This document shows positions 25,306 to 33,862 of a stretch of DNA of 64,000 bases, one piece after another (the stretch's first letter is position 1; each line of letters begins with the position of its first letter). The notes under the pieces are model-generated. The model saw only the letters and a program-made list of their open reading frames with translations, was not told where the DNA came from and searched no databases. Location of the stretch: contig NZ_JAHQCX010000011.1 in NCBI RefSeq assembly GCF_019042245.1, positions 110,792 to 174,791 of the forward strand, read 5' to 3'. Source of the stretch: Diplocloster modestus (GTDB taxonomy: Bacteria; Bacillota; Clostridia; Lachnospirales; Lachnospiraceae). A program made the position numbers and the translations under genes.

Positions 25306-25512
25306 TGGGAGGGGACTGGCATCTTTCGGCAGGAAAGCGAAATCTTCAAGTAACCACGTGGAGAAAGGAGCCTGTCCCCGGATGTTGACTCGTATAGTCC
25401 CACATCCAGGCGCTTTTTTTGCACATTGACCGGCATCCGGGGACTGGCCCCTTTCTCCACGCAGCTGCTTGAAGATTTCACTTTTTTGCCGAAAGGTGCC
25501 AGTCCCCTCCCA
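25306..25512 (+). repeat. Family B palindrome, copy B2
   Basis: A 207-bp palindrome with ends TGGGAGGGGACTGGCA / TGCCAGTCCCCTCCCA. The arms carry GTGGAGAAAGGAGCCTGTCC on the left and its near-complement on the right. The centre has GTCCCACATCC and GGCGCTTTTTTT. It separates the divergent chrA operon and lysR. Confidence 0.92.
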
Positions 25513-25652
25513 TAATGACCATGAATCGTAACGGTGATCCGATAAAAGGTTCTGCTCTTTTAGTATAAGGGTTGATTACCTATAAGTAAAATGGTATTAT
25601 TTTATATAATTCATAACTAATTAGTAATACAAATAGGGGAGTGAAAGAAGAG

Positions 25653-26537
25653 ATGACGATCAGGCATCTGCGAATATTTCAGACCGTGTGCACACAGGGG
25701 AGCATTACCAGGGCGGCTCAGGCTCTTTATATGACCCAGCCTGCGGTTTCCCATGCAATCAGTGAGTTAGAGCGGGAGGCGGGCTGTGAATTATTTGACC
25801 GGATCTCCAGAAAAATCTATCTGAATGAAACGGGTAAGCTGTTTTTGGAGAAAGTATCCCGCGTTCTGGAAATGTATGATGAATTGGAAAATGGAGCCCG
25901 TATGTTAGAAGAACAGGCGATCCTTCGGATTGGTTCCAATATTACCATTGGATACCATTGGCTTCCGCTTATAATGGAAGAATTCCGGACCGTCTGCCCT
26001 GATGTTCCAGTCCAGGTATCGGTAGCACAGGCGAGAGAGATAACCGAACAGCTGTTAAATCATGAGATAGATCTGGCACTGATCGAGGGACCGATTGAGC
26101 AGGAGGCGCTGGTACGGATACCTTTCTCTTCTTACCGCCTGATTCCCGTATGCGCACCTGTATGCGCGCTGGCGAAAAGAAAAGCGGGGCTGGCAGAATT
26201 CCTGGAATATCCTTTGCTATTAAGAGAACAGGGCAGTGCCATAAGGGATACCTTTGACAGCATGCTCAGAATTCATAACCTGACGGCAAAGCCTGCCTGG
26301 ACCAGTGTGAACTCCCAGGTGCTGATCCAGGCGGTGGAACATAACCTGGGAGTCAGCGTTCTGCCGGATGTATTGGCGGAGTCCAAGATCCGCGAGGGGA
26401 CCATGGTCCAGGCAAATGTTAACAAATGGAGTCTTGCAAATACGAATCATCTCGTATATCATAAAGATAAGTTCCTGACTGCGCCCATGCAGTCATGGAT
26501 ACGAGTCGTTAAAAATATGAGTGAGCGTGCGGATTAA
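25653..26537 (+). CDS. LysR-family regulator
   Basis: A 294-residue LysR protein. The helix-turn-helix is SITRAAQALYMTQPAVSHAI (about 19-38), followed by the linker helix and a periplasmic-binding-like effector domain. The ATG at 25653 gives the standard N-terminus MTIRHLRIFQ; a GTG at 25641 is possible but its ribosome site is too close. Divergent to the split chrA genes, which it probably controls. Confidence 0.9.
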   Translation: MTIRHLRIFQTVCTQGSITRAAQALYMTQPAVSHAISELEREAGCELFDRISRKIYLNETGKLFLEKVSRVLEMYDELENGARMLEEQAILRIGSNITIGYHWLPLIMEEFRTVCPDVPVQVSVAQAREITEQLLNHEIDLALIEGPIEQEALVRIPFSSYRLIPVCAPVCALAKRKAGLAEFLEYPLLLREQGSAIRDTFDSMLRIHNLTAKPAWTSVNSQVLIQAVEHNLGVSVLPDVLAESKIREGTMVQANVNKWSLANTNHLVYHKDKFLTAPMQSWIRVVKNMSERAD

Positions 26538-26625
26538 AATGTTACTATTATCATTAAAATATCAATTTTATACATTCTGATAAATCCCGTTTCTAATGCT
26601 GAGAATATTGTATATAATATTAGAA

Positions 26626-26700
26626 AATAGTAGCGCTTAAAGAAACCCTCGCTGACTATTTTTTATGCATTGCTGACTATATTCCATACATCGCACGCGG
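26626..26700 (+). repeat. Family D leader element, copy D3
   Basis: A third, solitary copy. GAAAATAGT / ACTATTTTTT with the inner AGCG / CGCT and the same bulged G, and the conserved loop border CCTCGCTG. The downstream part differs: TGCTGACTATATTCCATACA repeats a fragment of the stem, and there is no clear P2. It ends about 18 bases before the start codon of the diguanylate cyclase gene. Confidence 0.7.
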
Positions 26701-26717
26701 CACACAGGAGGTAAGAA

Positions 26718-28526
26718 ATGTCTCTGGAGCAGAACGCGCTTGACTTTATTAAACGAATGCAAACTTTATATTTTGAACGCAGAGATCACGAAAACGTCCT
26801 GACCATGATGACCGAAGAGACCAGCTGGATCGGTACCGGTGAAAATGAGGTGTGCAGGGGGCTTCAGGAAGCCAGACAGGCTTTCATAAGGGAAAAACAG
26901 GAGTATTCCGGTACTTTTCACATATTGAGATCAAACTATACGGCGGTGCCGTTAAACGAGAGCGACTGTCTGGTATACGGAGAATTAAGCGCCCGGGCCA
27001 AAAGCCAGAATGTGGCGGATCTGCATCACCGGGTAAGTGCCGTCTGCAGGCTCACCCCCGAAGGAATGAAGCTGATACATCTTCATATTTCCGATCCGAA
27101 TCTGGATCAGGAGCCCGACCGTTTTTTCGTTTCGAAAAACAATCTGACTGACCGGCAGCATATGAAGGAACGGATGGAAAAAACGGCACACGAGTTAAAA
27201 GTACGCAATGAGGAGCTGGAAGCGCTTACGGAGAATATACCCGGCGGTGTTCACAGATGCCGCAATGATGAATATCTTACCCTGTTATCTATGAGTAAGA
27301 GCTTTCTTTCGATGCTGGGCTATACGAGGCAGGAGATCAAAGAGATTTACCAGGACCGGTTTCTGAATCTGATCCATCCTGCTGATCAGGAAGAGACAAA
27401 AAAAAGCCTGCAACGTCAGTTGAGTATAGGAAATACCGTAGAAATAGAATACCGGATTACCTGTAAAAATGGGAAGATCCGCTGGATCCTGGACAGAGGA
27501 AGGCTGGCAAAAGCGTATGACGGCACGCAGACATTTTTTTGTATGATGATAGATATCACTCAGAGGAAGCAGGAGCAGGAGACGCTGCGCCTGAGCCTGG
27601 AGCGGCATCAGGTGATTATGAACCAGGCGACCGACATTATATTTGAATGGGATATCCTTAAGGATACTCTGGATTTTTCTTCCAACTGGCAGAAAAAGTT
27701 CGGTTATCAGCCGATTAAAAACCGGATCAGCCGGAAAATTCCATTTTCTGTCAACATCCATAGCGCAGATATGCCGGCTTTTATAAAAATCATGAAAGAT
27801 ACAGCTGCAGGTGTCCCTTATTCCGAGACAGAGTTCAGAATCAAAAATGTGAACGGAGTATACCGCTGGTGCCGGATCCGTGCTACGACCCAGTATGATG
27901 AGGAAGGCAAACCATTGAAAGCCGTGGGCGTGATCGCTGATATTGATCAGGAAAAGAAAAATACGATGAAGCTGCTGGAACGGTCGCTTAAGGACAGCCT
28001 GACCGGGCTGCTGAATAAGAAGGCGGTCGAGGAGTGGATTCTTCGGTGTATCAGGGAGCACAGGGTGGGAACCCGGCACGCTTTTATGATCCTGGATCTG
28101 GATAATTTTAAACAGATTAATGATCAATATGGACATTATTTTGGAGACCGTGTGCTTTGTGAAGTTTCAGACCAGCTCAGAAAACTATTCCGTTCCAGTG
28201 ATATTTTGGGAAGGATCGGCGGAGATGAATTTCTGGTATTTATGGCGGATATCGACGACCGAAGAAGCGCGGCGGACAAGGCCGAGGCCATTCTGCTCAA
28301 TATCAGGCAGATACATAGGCAGGAGAGAATCCCCACACCGGTTACCTGCAGCATCGGAATCGCGGTGTATCCGGAGGATGCGCAGGATTACGACGGCTTG
28401 TATCAATGCGCGGATCACGCGCTGTATGAGGCGAAGAACCAGGGAAAGAGCAAGTTTTCTTTCTGCGCTGGTGATCAAGACGGGCACCGGATAAAGGATA
28501 TCGGAAAAAATATAGATACGATATAA
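26718..28526 (+). CDS. Diguanylate cyclase with SnoaL-like and two PAS domains
   Basis: A 602-residue signalling protein with no transmembrane segment. Domains: an N-terminal SnoaL-like cone (about 1-140, with EETSWIGTGE), a PAS fold about 165-290, a second PAS about 300-420 that ends DITQRK / DIDQEK style, and a GGDEF domain about 430-590. The active site RIGGDEFLVFM is intact, and RSSD nine residues before it is the product-inhibition I-site. It should make cyclic di-GMP in response to a cytoplasmic signal. AGGAGG lies six bases before the ATG and element D3 just upstream. Confidence 0.92.
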   Translation: MSLEQNALDFIKRMQTLYFERRDHENVLTMMTEETSWIGTGENEVCRGLQEARQAFIREKQEYSGTFHILRSNYTAVPLNESDCLVYGELSARAKSQNVADLHHRVSAVCRLTPEGMKLIHLHISDPNLDQEPDRFFVSKNNLTDRQHMKERMEKTAHELKVRNEELEALTENIPGGVHRCRNDEYLTLLSMSKSFLSMLGYTRQEIKEIYQDRFLNLIHPADQEETKKSLQRQLSIGNTVEIEYRITCKNGKIRWILDRGRLAKAYDGTQTFFCMMIDITQRKQEQETLRLSLERHQVIMNQATDIIFEWDILKDTLDFSSNWQKKFGYQPIKNRISRKIPFSVNIHSADMPAFIKIMKDTAAGVPYSETEFRIKNVNGVYRWCRIRATTQYDEEGKPLKAVGVIADIDQEKKNTMKLLERSLKDSLTGLLNKKAVEEWILRCIREHRVGTRHAFMILDLDNFKQINDQYGHYFGDRVLCEVSDQLRKLFRSSDILGRIGGDEFLVFMADIDDRRSAADKAEAILLNIRQIHRQERIPTPVTCSIGIAVYPEDAQDYDGLYQCADHALYEAKNQGKSKFSFCAGDQDGHRIKDIGKNIDTI

Positions 28527-28595
28527 TATGATAGATAATAAATAATGATATAGAGAAAGCTTAACTCTGTGCCGCCGGGTCCAGAGGATTAAAGT

Positions 28596-28654
28596 AAGCG
28601 TCGGATTTCCTGCCGTTAGGCCTTTGAAGGCAGGAAAGATCGGGCGCTTTTTTA
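28596..28654 (+). terminator. Intrinsic terminator after the diguanylate cyclase
   Basis: Arms AAGCG...GGATTTCCTGCC and GGCAGGAAAGATC...CGCTTTTTTA form a long stem with a small internal bulge, ending in six T residues. Confidence 0.8.
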
Positions 28655-28690
28655 TTTCCCAGGCAAGCGGCTCCTATGAAAGAAAAAAAC

Positions 28691-28716
28691 ACTCCGCAGG
28701 GGATCGCGCTGCGGCA
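28691..28716 (+). repeat. Family C repeat, partial copy C3
   Basis: ACTCCGCAGGGGATCGCGCT then GCGGC matches the first 26 bases of C2 (CTCCGCAGGGATCGCACTGC). The rest of the element is missing. It lies in the leader of the MATE gene. Confidence 0.5.
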
Positions 28717-28746
28717 GTCATAGCAGAAGGTTAACAGGAGGAATAT

Positions 28747-30081
28747 ATGAAAATCAAAGAGAAAACAGATTCCCTTATCCGGGAATTCGGTAAATATGTA
28801 AGCCTGAATGTGTTAGGAATGCTGGGACTATCCTGCTATATCCTGGCAGATACCTTTTTTATTTCCAGAGGATTGGGAGCGGACGGGCTGACGGCACTGA
28901 ATCTGGCGATTCCGATCTACAGCTTTTTAAACGGGGCAGGCTTGATGACCGGGGTGGGCGCAGCTACAAAATATTCGATACAAAAAGCCCAGATGAAAGG
29001 CGGGGCGGCCAATGCAACCTTTACCCACGCATGTCTTCTATGGCTGGTTCTGGGAACCCTGTTTACGGTGGCAGGAGCAGGGTTTTGCGGACCGATTGCC
29101 GCTTTGATGGGAGGAGATGTAAAAACCTATGAAATGACCAGAATATACCTGAAGACGATTTTAAGTTTTGCCCCCTTCTTTCTCATGAATAATATTCTCA
29201 TTGCCTTTATCCGAAATGACGGTGCCCCGCGGCTGGCCATGAGTGCGATGCTGGCAGGCAGTTTATCAAATATCCTGTTAGATTATATATTTATATTTCC
29301 ACTCCATATGGGGATGTTCGGCGCCGCATTTGCAACCGGACTGGCTCCTGTTATCAGTATAGGCATTCTATCCGTACATCTGATCCGGCGCAGGAACGGA
29401 TTCCATATCTGCCGCTGCCGTATTCGGGGCAGGAATCTGCGGAATATCTGCGCATTGGGTATGTCCGCTCTGATTACAGAGATTTCTTCCGGCATCGTGA
29501 TCATTGTGTTTAACATAGTAATTCTGCAGCTGGAGGGAAATACCGGAGTGGCCGCATTTGGAGTCATCGCTAATCTGGCTTTGGTGGTCATAGCGATATT
29601 CACCGGGATTGCCCAGGGAATACAGCCGATCGTCAGCACAAACTACGGAATGGGGAATACCGGTGCTGCCAGGAAAATCCTGAGATTTGGGATAATGACG
29701 GCGCTGGGTTTCGCGGTCCTGATTTATCTGCTGACATTTGGGTTCGCGGACGGATTGGTTATGGTCTTTAACCGGGACAATGATGTGTGCCTTGAGCAAT
29801 TGGCTGTGGCGGGATTAAAACTCTATTTCACCGCATTTTTGTTTGCGGGATTGAATATATTAGCGGCGTCATACTTCAGCGCCACAGAGATGCCGAAACA
29901 GTCCTTCGCCATCTCGATCATCCGGGGATGCGTCGGCATCATTCCGCTGGTCTGCCTGCTGGCTCATTTCTTTGGCATGACCGGTGTCTGGATTTCTTAC
30001 CCGGTCACAGAAGCATTGACCGCGTTGCTTGCGGCCGGATTCCTGTGGTACGGGAGCCGCAGGCTGACACCAGGAAATTAA
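28747..30081 (+). CDS. MATE-family efflux transporter (first)
   Basis: A 444-residue protein with twelve helices and the two-half MATE symmetry; the first half opens VSLNVLGMLGLSCYILADTF and includes the second-helix segment GLGADGLTALNLAIPIY. Family members export cationic drugs or metabolites with Na+ or H+. AGGAGG precedes the start. It ends one base from the convergent MFS gene. Confidence 0.9.
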   Translation: MKIKEKTDSLIREFGKYVSLNVLGMLGLSCYILADTFFISRGLGADGLTALNLAIPIYSFLNGAGLMTGVGAATKYSIQKAQMKGGAANATFTHACLLWLVLGTLFTVAGAGFCGPIAALMGGDVKTYEMTRIYLKTILSFAPFFLMNNILIAFIRNDGAPRLAMSAMLAGSLSNILLDYIFIFPLHMGMFGAAFATGLAPVISIGILSVHLIRRRNGFHICRCRIRGRNLRNICALGMSALITEISSGIVIIVFNIVILQLEGNTGVAAFGVIANLALVVIAIFTGIAQGIQPIVSTNYGMGNTGAARKILRFGIMTALGFAVLIYLLTFGFADGLVMVFNRDNDVCLEQLAVAGLKLYFTAFLFAGLNILAASYFSATEMPKQSFAISIIRGCVGIIPLVCLLAHFFGMTGVWISYPVTEALTALLAAGFLWYGSRRLTPGN

Positions 30082-30082
30082 A

Positions 30083-31321
30083 TTAAGCGTTTCTCAGAGT
30101 TCGGAATACTCTGGCGGATAAGATGGTGACAATGGCGGAGATCAGGACGGTACCCAGAATGATCACCCAGGTCTGGTTTTTAAGCAGATCAAAGAGGAAC
30201 CCATACATTCCCTGGCCGATCGGCTGAGCACACATGGAAAGTGTCATGGCAAAAGAAATTACTTTGCCGATCAGGTGGGGAGGGGTTACGCTCTGCAGAT
30301 AAGACAGCGTCTGTACGGTGAACATGGTGGCGCTGGCCATCAGCAAAAAGCTGCATACTGTGATGATCAGATAAGTAACCATGGCAGGAGCGCCTAAAAG
30401 TAAGGCAATTCCGACCGGCAATGTGAAGACGGTGGCGGCCAGCAGGAGCAGATGAGAGTTGGACACCTGAAGTTTTTTGGAGAGTATGCCGGTCAGGACC
30501 CCTCCGCACAGACCTCCAAAGGCCAGGGCACCTTCTGCGTAACCGCACAGCTTTAAAGATAATCCCAGAGTCTGCGTAATCAGTACAGGAAATCCGACAA
30601 TCAGCATGGAGGTCAGAAACAGATTGAAGACAGCGACGATCAACATGACTTTTAATATGGTCGGGTTATCCTTTCGGATGTAGGTAACACTCTCCCGGAA
30701 ATCAGCGGTAACCATGGTCAGCATACGCGTTTTGACAGGCTGCCGCTCAAAAGGAATATGGATAAAGATTTCCATAATCGCGGAACAGGTAAAGCAGACG
30801 ATTCCCAGCAGAAGGATCGGTGCAAGCCCGAAGGAACCCAGCAGGATCCCCCCGATGATCGGACCTAACAGCCCGGCCAGGGAGCTGACCTGATTGATGA
30901 CCGCATTGGCGGGAAGCAGATGCCCGGGACTTGTAAGCGCTGGCAAACTGGCCTGGACCGCAGGCTGGTAGGCGGCCTGGATCCCGCACAGCAGCATCAT
31001 GGTGATTGTCATCAATACGACCAGATTCATCTGTGACATGGTCAGTGTGAAAATAAGGACCAGGGCAGCAGTAGTAAAATCCAAAATCACCATGATATTT
31101 CGTTTATTTACCCGGTCGGCGATGATGCCGCCGATCGGGGAGAGCAGAATCATCGGGATCATGGATAAAGCCAGCACCGTGCCGTAGACGGAAGAGGAAC
31201 CCGTGATATTCAAAAGATAGAGTGGAAGTGCGAAACGCAGGATTGCGTTTCCAAATAAAGAGATAATCTGTCCAATTACCACCAGCGTAAAATCGCGGTG
31301 GAAAAGTCTGTTCTTGTTCAA
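30083..31321 (-). CDS. Major facilitator superfamily efflux protein
   Basis: A 412-residue MFS protein with twelve helices; motif A appears as GGIIADRVNKRNIM (about 64-77). The initiator is TTG at 31321: AAAGGAGG lies eight bases upstream and no ATG fits. It follows tetR on the same strand, and a TetR-type palindrome lies in its promoter region at 31370-31386, so it is a drug pump under TetR control. Confidence 0.88.
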   Translation of the reverse strand: MNKNRLFHRDFTLVVIGQIISLFGNAILRFALPLYLLNITGSSSVYGTVLALSMIPMILLSPIGGIIADRVNKRNIMVILDFTTAALVLIFTLTMSQMNLVVLMTITMMLLCGIQAAYQPAVQASLPALTSPGHLLPANAVINQVSSLAGLLGPIIGGILLGSFGLAPILLLGIVCFTCSAIMEIFIHIPFERQPVKTRMLTMVTADFRESVTYIRKDNPTILKVMLIVAVFNLFLTSMLIVGFPVLITQTLGLSLKLCGYAEGALAFGGLCGGVLTGILSKKLQVSNSHLLLLAATVFTLPVGIALLLGAPAMVTYLIITVCSFLLMASATMFTVQTLSYLQSVTPPHLIGKVISFAMTLSMCAQPIGQGMYGFLFDLLKNQTWVIILGTVLISAIVTILSARVFRTLRNA

Positions 31322-31369
31322 GCGTAAATCCTCCTTTAAAATAGTTCAGATATAATTTTGCCATTAAAA

Positions 31370-31386
31370 ATACCGACGTTTGGTAT
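31370..31386 (-). promoter_or_regulatory. TetR-type operator upstream of the MFS gene
   Basis: ATACCGACGTTTGGTAT: half-sites ATACC / GGTAT around GACGTTT. The same CGTTTGGTATGT core occurs at 32109-32120 in front of tetR, 730 bp away. Shared sites of this form support one repressor acting on both transcripts. Confidence 0.65.
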
Positions 31387-31445
31387 GTAAAAGGATAAAA
31401 GAATTTGCCCCGAAGGGCAATCCGATTGTTCTATGATAAAACTCG

Positions 31446-32084
31446 CTATACAATATAATCGGTATAGACTAAAAGCAGTTCCAGCATAGGATCATCCAGA
31501 AGAGGGATCCCCATAGTCTCCATCATTTCTTTCAGAAACTGAAATTTATGGCGGACGTTCTCTTTGGAATCACTGAAAACCATGGGATTCAACCATAGAT
31601 TTAGCAGAATCATCAGTGCCTGTGCCAGTTCATGGGGATATTTTGACCGAATGGAACCGTCCGCTATTCCTTCCAGAATAAAAGGTTCCAGTGCAGGCGC
31701 GATAATCTCAACCGAGTCATGAAGCTGCTCCGCCAGGAATTTTGGATTTTTTAATAAATTAGGGACGGCCTGAGCGAAAGCGGTCTGTTCTTTGGAATCC
31801 AGAGATTTCAATAACATGAGTTTTAATTTCTCAAGACCGTTTAAATCCTCACGGGATATGATCTTCGTAATTAATATCTCATGAGAAGTGCTTCTGGCGA
31901 TGACGGCATTGATGATATCCTCTTTTGATTTAAAATGATGGTAAATAGCACCTTTACTTAAATCACCCAGTTCATCCACGATATCCTGAATGGTCGTCTG
32001 TTCGTAACCTTTTTCCATAAATAGTTTGAAAGACACGTCCAGAATCCGTTCAACGGTTTCCTCCGGGTGCTTGTTTCTTGCCAT
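31446..32084 (-). CDS. TetR-family repressor
   Basis: A 212-residue regulator with the canonical TetR DNA-binding domain in the first 60 residues (ILDVSFKLFMEKGYEQTTIQ then KGAIYHHFKSKEDII) and a helical ligand domain. The promoter carries the palindrome at 32100-32120. It controls itself and the MFS gene 124 bp downstream. Confidence 0.92.
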   Translation of the reverse strand: MARNKHPEETVERILDVSFKLFMEKGYEQTTIQDIVDELGDLSKGAIYHHFKSKEDIINAVIARSTSHEILITKIISREDLNGLEKLKLMLLKSLDSKEQTAFAQAVPNLLKNPKFLAEQLHDSVEIIAPALEPFILEGIADGSIRSKYPHELAQALMILLNLWLNPMVFSDSKENVRHKFQFLKEMMETMGIPLLDDPMLELLLVYTDYIV

Positions 32085-32099
32085 GGGCCCACTTCCTTT

Positions 32100-32120
32100 A
32101 CATACATTCGTTTGGTATGT
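32100..32120 (-). promoter_or_regulatory. TetR-type operator upstream of tetR
   Basis: ACATACATTCGTTTGGTATG then T: ends ACATAC / GTATGT in inverted symmetry, with CGTTTGGTATGT shared with the site in front of the MFS gene. It lies 16-36 bases upstream of the tetR start codon. Confidence 0.65.
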
Positions 32121-32171
32121 TTAGAATAACACATGAAAGGAACGATGTCAAGCGGGAGAAGAAACTGAATG

Positions 32172-32419
32172 AGAGGGGACTGGCATCTTTCGGTAGTAAC
32201 GCCCAAATCTTCAAGCAACTATGTGGAGAAAGGGGCCTGTCCCCGGATGTTGACTGGAAGGAGAAAGGGGCCTGTCCCCGGATGTTGACTGGAATGGTCC
32301 CACTTACGGAGAAGAAGGCGCTTTATTTCTTCGACTAGGACGGCATCCGGGGACAGGCCCCTTTCTCTACGCAGCTGCCGGAAGTTTAACTTTGCTGCCG
32401 AAAGGTGCCAGTCCCCTCC
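32172..32419 (+). repeat. Family B palindrome, copy B3 (with internal duplication)
   Basis: A 248-bp member of family B. Ends GAGGGGACTGGCA / TGCCAGTCCCCTCC and the common inner arm GGAGAAAGGGGCCTGTCCCC. The left inner arm is present twice in tandem: 32225-32259 and 32260-32294, period 35 bases. Only one right-hand partner exists, so one of the copies must be unpaired. It lies between divergent tetR and the aldo/keto reductase. Confidence 0.92.
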
Positions 32420-32544
32420 TATTTGCTATACTAAATACAAATTACATCAAAAATATGCTTGACTTAGAGCGAAGTTTAAGTGCTATGATAATAAAAAGTT
32501 TTGGTATTTGAGAAGTTAATAAGGGAAGAAGAGGAGCGGGATAT

Positions 32545-33675
32545 ATGGAAAACAGATACTTTGAAAGCGTGAAAGAGGAGATTTCATTACTGGGGTTTGG
32601 TTGTATGAGACTTCCTAGGATCTGTGAGGAGAAGCAGGAGATTGATGAGGAAAAGGCATTGGAGATGTTTGACTATGCGCATAAGAACGGGGTGAATTAT
32701 TTTGATACGGCTTATCCTTATCATGAGGGAATGTCGGAACCATTTGTGGGGAAAGCGTTGAAGAGGTATCCCAGGGAGAGTTTCCACCTGGCCAGCAAGA
32801 TGCCGCCGTGGATGCTCAAGTCTGAGTCAGATGTGGAACGGATTTTTGAGGATCAGTTAAAACGCTGCCAGGTGGACTTTTTTGATTTTTATCTGGTACA
32901 TAATATTTGCGGGGAACATCTGGAAATCGTGGAGAAGTTTCATGTCTATGAGTTCCTGAAAAAGAAAAAAGAAGAGGGTAAGATCCGCCGCCTGGGATTT
33001 TCTTTTCATGATAAGCCTGCCTTGCTGAGACAAGTGACGGATACATATGAATGGGATTTTGCTCAGATCCAGCTGAACTATCTGGACTGGGAACTGCAGG
33101 ATGCGAAAACCCAGTATGAGATCCTCTATGCCCATAAGATACCGGTGGTAGTGATGGAGCCGGTGCGGGGGGGAAGTCTGGCCCGTCTATCTGAGCCGGC
33201 TGTAGAGATCCTGAAAAAGGAAAATCCAAAAGTGAGTACAGCGTCCTGGGCGATCCGGTTTGCGGCATCGCTGCCAGGGGTTATGACGGTGTTAAGCGGT
33301 ATGTCAGACTTTGCGCAGGTACAGGACAATGTGAATACGATGACGAATTTTAAACCGCTTACACAGAAGGAGCGGGATGTACTTATGGAGGCGCTGAATA
33401 TTTACCGGTCATCCGGCACGATTCCCTGTACCGGCTGCAGATACTGTATGGAATGTCCGGCCGGAGTGGATATTCCGAAGGTCTTTGCTATTTATAATCA
33501 GTACCGGATCGATCATAATGAAATGTCCTTCCGCTCCACATATGGATATCTGGAGGAGGAAAAACAGGCGCAGCACTGCGTGAGATGCGGGAAGTGTATG
33601 GAGCACTGTCCCCAGCATATTCAGATTCCGGACAGAATGGAAGAGATTCGGGATTTTGCGGCCAGAGGCGATTGA
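32545..33675 (+). CDS. Aldo/keto reductase with C-terminal 4Fe-4S clusters
   Basis: A 376-residue protein. The TIM barrel shows GFGCMRLPRI, NYFDTAYPYHEG with the catalytic Asp and Tyr, and a Lys in HLASKMP. The C-terminal extension (about 285-370) has two cysteine groups: CTGCRYCMECP and CVRCGKCMEHCP, as in ferredoxin-linked members. This group probably uses a ferredoxin or flavin link to reduce carbonyl compounds. It is a single-gene transcript. Confidence 0.9.
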   Translation: MENRYFESVKEEISLLGFGCMRLPRICEEKQEIDEEKALEMFDYAHKNGVNYFDTAYPYHEGMSEPFVGKALKRYPRESFHLASKMPPWMLKSESDVERIFEDQLKRCQVDFFDFYLVHNICGEHLEIVEKFHVYEFLKKKKEEGKIRRLGFSFHDKPALLRQVTDTYEWDFAQIQLNYLDWELQDAKTQYEILYAHKIPVVVMEPVRGGSLARLSEPAVEILKKENPKVSTASWAIRFAASLPGVMTVLSGMSDFAQVQDNVNTMTNFKPLTQKERDVLMEALNIYRSSGTIPCTGCRYCMECPAGVDIPKVFAIYNQYRIDHNEMSFRSTYGYLEEEKQAQHCVRCGKCMEHCPQHIQIPDRMEEIRDFAARGD

Positions 33676-33807
33676 TGTAATTTTATAAACTTTTTATAAA
33701 ATTTCGAATTCTTTTATAATATAGACACATTTTAAACATATTTCACCCTTATAATAAGAATCAGATAGTTGATCACACACTCACTATCTCCCCCCTCATA
33801 AAAGTGT

Positions 33808-33840
33808 ACAAAGGGATGTGTCCTAGACACATCCCTTTGT
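33808..33840. terminator. Perfect hairpin between convergent genes
   Basis: ACAAAGGGATGTGTC / GACACATCCCTTTGT, 15 bp with a three-base loop. The flanking T tract is short (TGTTGTAG). It lies between the end of the aldo/keto reductase and the end of the serine dehydratase operon and can serve both strands. Confidence 0.7.
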
Positions 33841-33862
33841 TGTAGTGATTATTTGAATCAGG

